From Nitrospirota bacterium (lineage in GTDB: Bacteria > Nitrospirota > Thermodesulfovibrionia > Thermodesulfovibrionales > UBA1546): a DNA stretch of 64,000 nt. A program made the translations under genes and the position numbers. Location: NCBI GenBank assembly GCA_009773185.1, contig WPIF01000012.1, positions 1 to 64,000 on the forward strand. Direction: 5' to 3'. Positions 63,598 through 64,000 of the stretch are shown here, piece after piece (position 1 is the stretch's first letter; every line of letters starts with the position of its first letter). The notes beneath the pieces were generated by a model. The model was given only the letters and a program-made list of their open reading frames with translations. It had not been told where the DNA came from and did not search any database.

Positions 63598-63869
63598 ATA
63601 GGAAAGATCCAAGTGGAAAAATTTGGACATGTGGAGATCCTGAATACTTTGGAGCATGTGTCCCGTCCGGCGAACCTGCTAGCGATTTACCCGATGAAGA
63701 ACATGGTTTACAACCTCCTACAGAGCACGAATGCAAAATAGCTAAACACGGGCTGGAATTATTAGGAACCATTTTAGAATATTATTATACTAAGGGCATT
63801 ACATGGTGGCCATCGCCAGAGTCGATCGAAAAAATGCTACCTCCATCGCCCGCTGAAGCTAAAGAATAG
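63579..63869 (+). CDS. Rhs C-terminal tip fragment
   Basis: 96 codons starting with GNNPVNRKDPSG, the hyperconserved end of the Rhs core, followed by about 80 residues (KIWTCGDPEYFGACVPSGE to PPSPAEAKE) that correspond to the polymorphic toxin position. I do not recognise that tip. It has two Cys and one helix (CKIAKHGLELLGTILEYYY). It probably can no longer be made joined to a core because of the upstream frameshift. Confidence 0.7.
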   Translation: MGNNPVNRKDPSGKIWTCGDPEYFGACVPSGEPASDLPDEEHGLQPPTEHECKIAKHGLELLGTILEYYYTKGITWWPSPESIEKMLPPSPAEAKE

Positions 63870-64000
63870 ATGCAAACAAATAATTTATACTTATATACAT
63901 TTTTTATCATGCAGTTTTTTGTTATCATTATTTTCCTGATATTGTATTTTAAAGGAGATACCAATGTAAAACCGAAGAAACTGTTTGAAATGCAAGAATG
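63870..64000 (+). CDS. Partial ORF, possible Rhs immunity protein
   Basis: An ATG one base after the Rhs-tip stop opens a frame running off the window end (43 codons seen). It encodes one clear membrane segment (MQFFVIIIFLILYF) and then a KGDTNVKPKKLF stretch. Immunity genes normally follow Rhs tips directly, and many are membrane proteins. This is position-based inference. Confidence 0.4.
   Translation, partial: MQTNNLYLYTFFIMQFFVIIIFLILYFKGDTNVKPKKLFEMQE

Overview
The window looks like a chromosomal segment of a Gram-negative, probably anaerobic bacterium, most likely of the Nitrospirota (Thermodesulfovibrio/Magnetobacterium-like) type. The evidence is a lipid A operon (LpxD, FabZ, LpxA, LpxI), lipoprotein handling (Lgt, LspA, LolA), an orphan 2-oxoacid:ferredoxin oxidoreductase subunit, many PAS and HD-GYP signalling proteins, archease-RtcB, and heavy use of ATA and AGG codons. 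The taxonomic call is inference from gene content; no rRNA or tRNA gene was found.

Layout. 0.1-4.1 kb: lpxD-fabZ-lpxA-lpxI plus a NagA-like amidohydrolase, all + strand and mostly translationally coupled. 4.1-13 kb: a signalling block (two HD-GYP response regulators, a membrane PAS-HD-GYP protein, two PAS proteins without an output domain) with a metallo-hydrolase and birA between. 13.2-26.6 kb: housekeeping on the + strand (coaX, galT, usp, a JAMM protein, a TonB-like protein, rsmA, archease, rtcB, RNase J, a C-terminal-haem cytochrome, uppP, ftsK, lolA, a TPR protein). 26.6-31.1 kb: an accessory region holding remnants of defence and mobile genes (BRO-N, Cas3'', HsdS, a four-helix-bundle protein, one lone type I-C-like CRISPR repeat) beside intact modules: a nucleotidyltransferase pair bounded by matching palindromes, a Fic protein and a VapBC pair. 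31.1-39.4 kb: tsaD, then the minus-strand chain fusA2-like, STN protein, ileS, lspA, and lgt. 39.4-46.6 kb: two sensor genes that share an identical 33-bp promoter, a DUF4143 ATPase between them, and an EAL protein. 46.6-52.9 kb: cimA, ahcY, metK, glyS. 53-57.5 kb: a membrane protein, a CBS protein, three lipoproteins, glyQ. 57.5-64 kb: a perfect small MITE, a lone vorB-like gene, paaK, a FecR/CHASE2-cyclase pair and a decayed Rhs tail with a possible immunity gene at the edge.

The most notable signals are: (i) a fossil 5' end of a uppP gene directly in front of a complete, different uppP; (ii) the decayed CRISPR/defence scar; (iii) the palindrome-bounded nucleotidyltransferase module; (iv) a 100-bp MITE with 12-bp terminal inverted repeats and an 8-bp target duplication; (v) TATCAGCT-type short repeat tracts that lie between genes and also enter coding sequence; (vi) TATAAT boxes only 5-8 nt from start codons, suggesting leaderless transcription of several core genes; (vii) a shared promoter repeated upstream of two sensors.
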